This document shows, piece after piece, positions 63,786-64,000 of a DNA stretch of 64,000 nucleotides. The notes below the pieces were generated by a model. It made no database searches. It worked only from the letters and a program-made list of their open reading frames with translations, and was not told the DNA's origin. A program made the translations under genes and the position numbers. The first letter of the stretch is position 1; each line of letters begins with the position of its first letter. The stretch comes from Molossus alvarezi (lineage: Eukaryota > Chordata > Mammalia > Chiroptera > Molossidae). The stretch lies in the NCBI GenBank assembly GCA_037176705.1, contig CM073905.1, forward strand, positions 32,520,986 to 32,584,985, given 5' to 3'.

Positions 63786-64000
63786 TGGTGTGTGTGCACA
63801 CGTGCATGTGTGCGCGCGTGCGAGCATGTGTGTGCGTGCATGTGCGTGCATGCACATGCATGTGCACGTGTGCGTGCGTGCACGTGCTTGTGTGTGCGTG
63901 CATGTGCATGTGTGCGTGCGTGTGCATGTGCGTGCGTGCATATGCATGTGTGTGCATGTGTGTGTGCATGCACGTGCATGTGTGCACGTGTATGTGGTGG
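63786..64000. repeat. TG/CG/CATG alternating tract, runs off the window
   Basis: Over 200 bp of strictly alternating purine-pyrimidine text ('tgtgtgtgcacacgtgcatg', 'tgtgcgcgcgtgcgagcatg', 'gtgcatgcacatgcatgtgc'). The His/Thr/Cys-rich minus-strand frames across it are artefacts. Confidence 0.95.

Overview
This is a stretch of mammalian nuclear DNA, almost certainly from a bat. The strongest evidence is 20 copies of the tRNA-derived VES-type SINE. These carry a box A-like 'tggctcagcggt' segment, a box B-like 'gggttcggttcccgc' segment, a pyrimidine-rich region, and a tail ending either 'cctcgggtgaggat' or 'aaaatcaataaa'. This SINE group is characteristic of microbats (Yangochiroptera, vespertilionid-like). 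The rest of the repeat content is the usual eutherian fossil set: MIR, L2, L1 3' ends, MaLR/ERVL-type solo LTRs, MER5A, MER20 and another hAT MITE. I see no bacterial, phage or organellar signature.

I could not recognise a protein-coding gene, exon, tRNA, rRNA or known ncRNA. The longest open frames lie in simple repeats (CAC/CAT, CA, GC-rich heptamer) or in the 80-bp minisatellite. The one long frame outside such sequence is a 312-codon frame on the minus strand at 57954-58892, which overlaps a small CpG-rich patch and has no recognisable domain. The window reads as intergenic or deep intronic DNA.

Layout. 1-8 kb: MIR, L2 and an L1 3' end, with a GC-rich heptamer repeat at 7.6 kb. 8.0-8.7 kb: a hAT MITE split by two tandem VES SINEs. 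9-15 kb: L2, MIR, a MaLR LTR and a 0.5-kb TG-rich tract, then a repeat-free AT-rich block at 15.1-15.4 kb that looks like a conserved non-coding element. 16-24 kb: MIR, an LTR, MER5A, GATA repeats, a six-copy 80-bp minisatellite, a MaLR LTR and L1 3' ends. 26.9-27.8 kb: a 0.9-kb CAC/CAT array. 28-45 kb: MIR and VES-rich DNA, a nested inverted VES pair (31.7-32.2 kb), MER20 and a second CNE-like block (37.9-38.3 kb). 45-56 kb: G-quadruplex-like tracts, four or five LTRs (one carrying a VES insertion), and a 3'-truncated VES with intact target-site duplication. 56.6-57.3 kb: a 0.7-kb CA array with an 81-bp higher-order repeat. 57.8-60.5 kb: the CpG patch with the open frame, a CNE-like block and a perfect 19-bp inverted repeat. 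61-64 kb: LTR-like sequence, MIRs and a TG/CG alternating tract running off the window end.

Insertion order can be read directly in several places from target-site duplications: SINE into SINE, SINE into MITE, and SINE into LTR (the LTR possibly in an older MIR). Family names come from remembered consensus features, not a database search, so repeat boundaries are approximate (about 10-30 bp). No undescribed system of genes was found. The most unusual items are the tandem arrays, the nested SINEs, the truncated SINE, the 60.1-kb fold-back and the CNE-like blocks.
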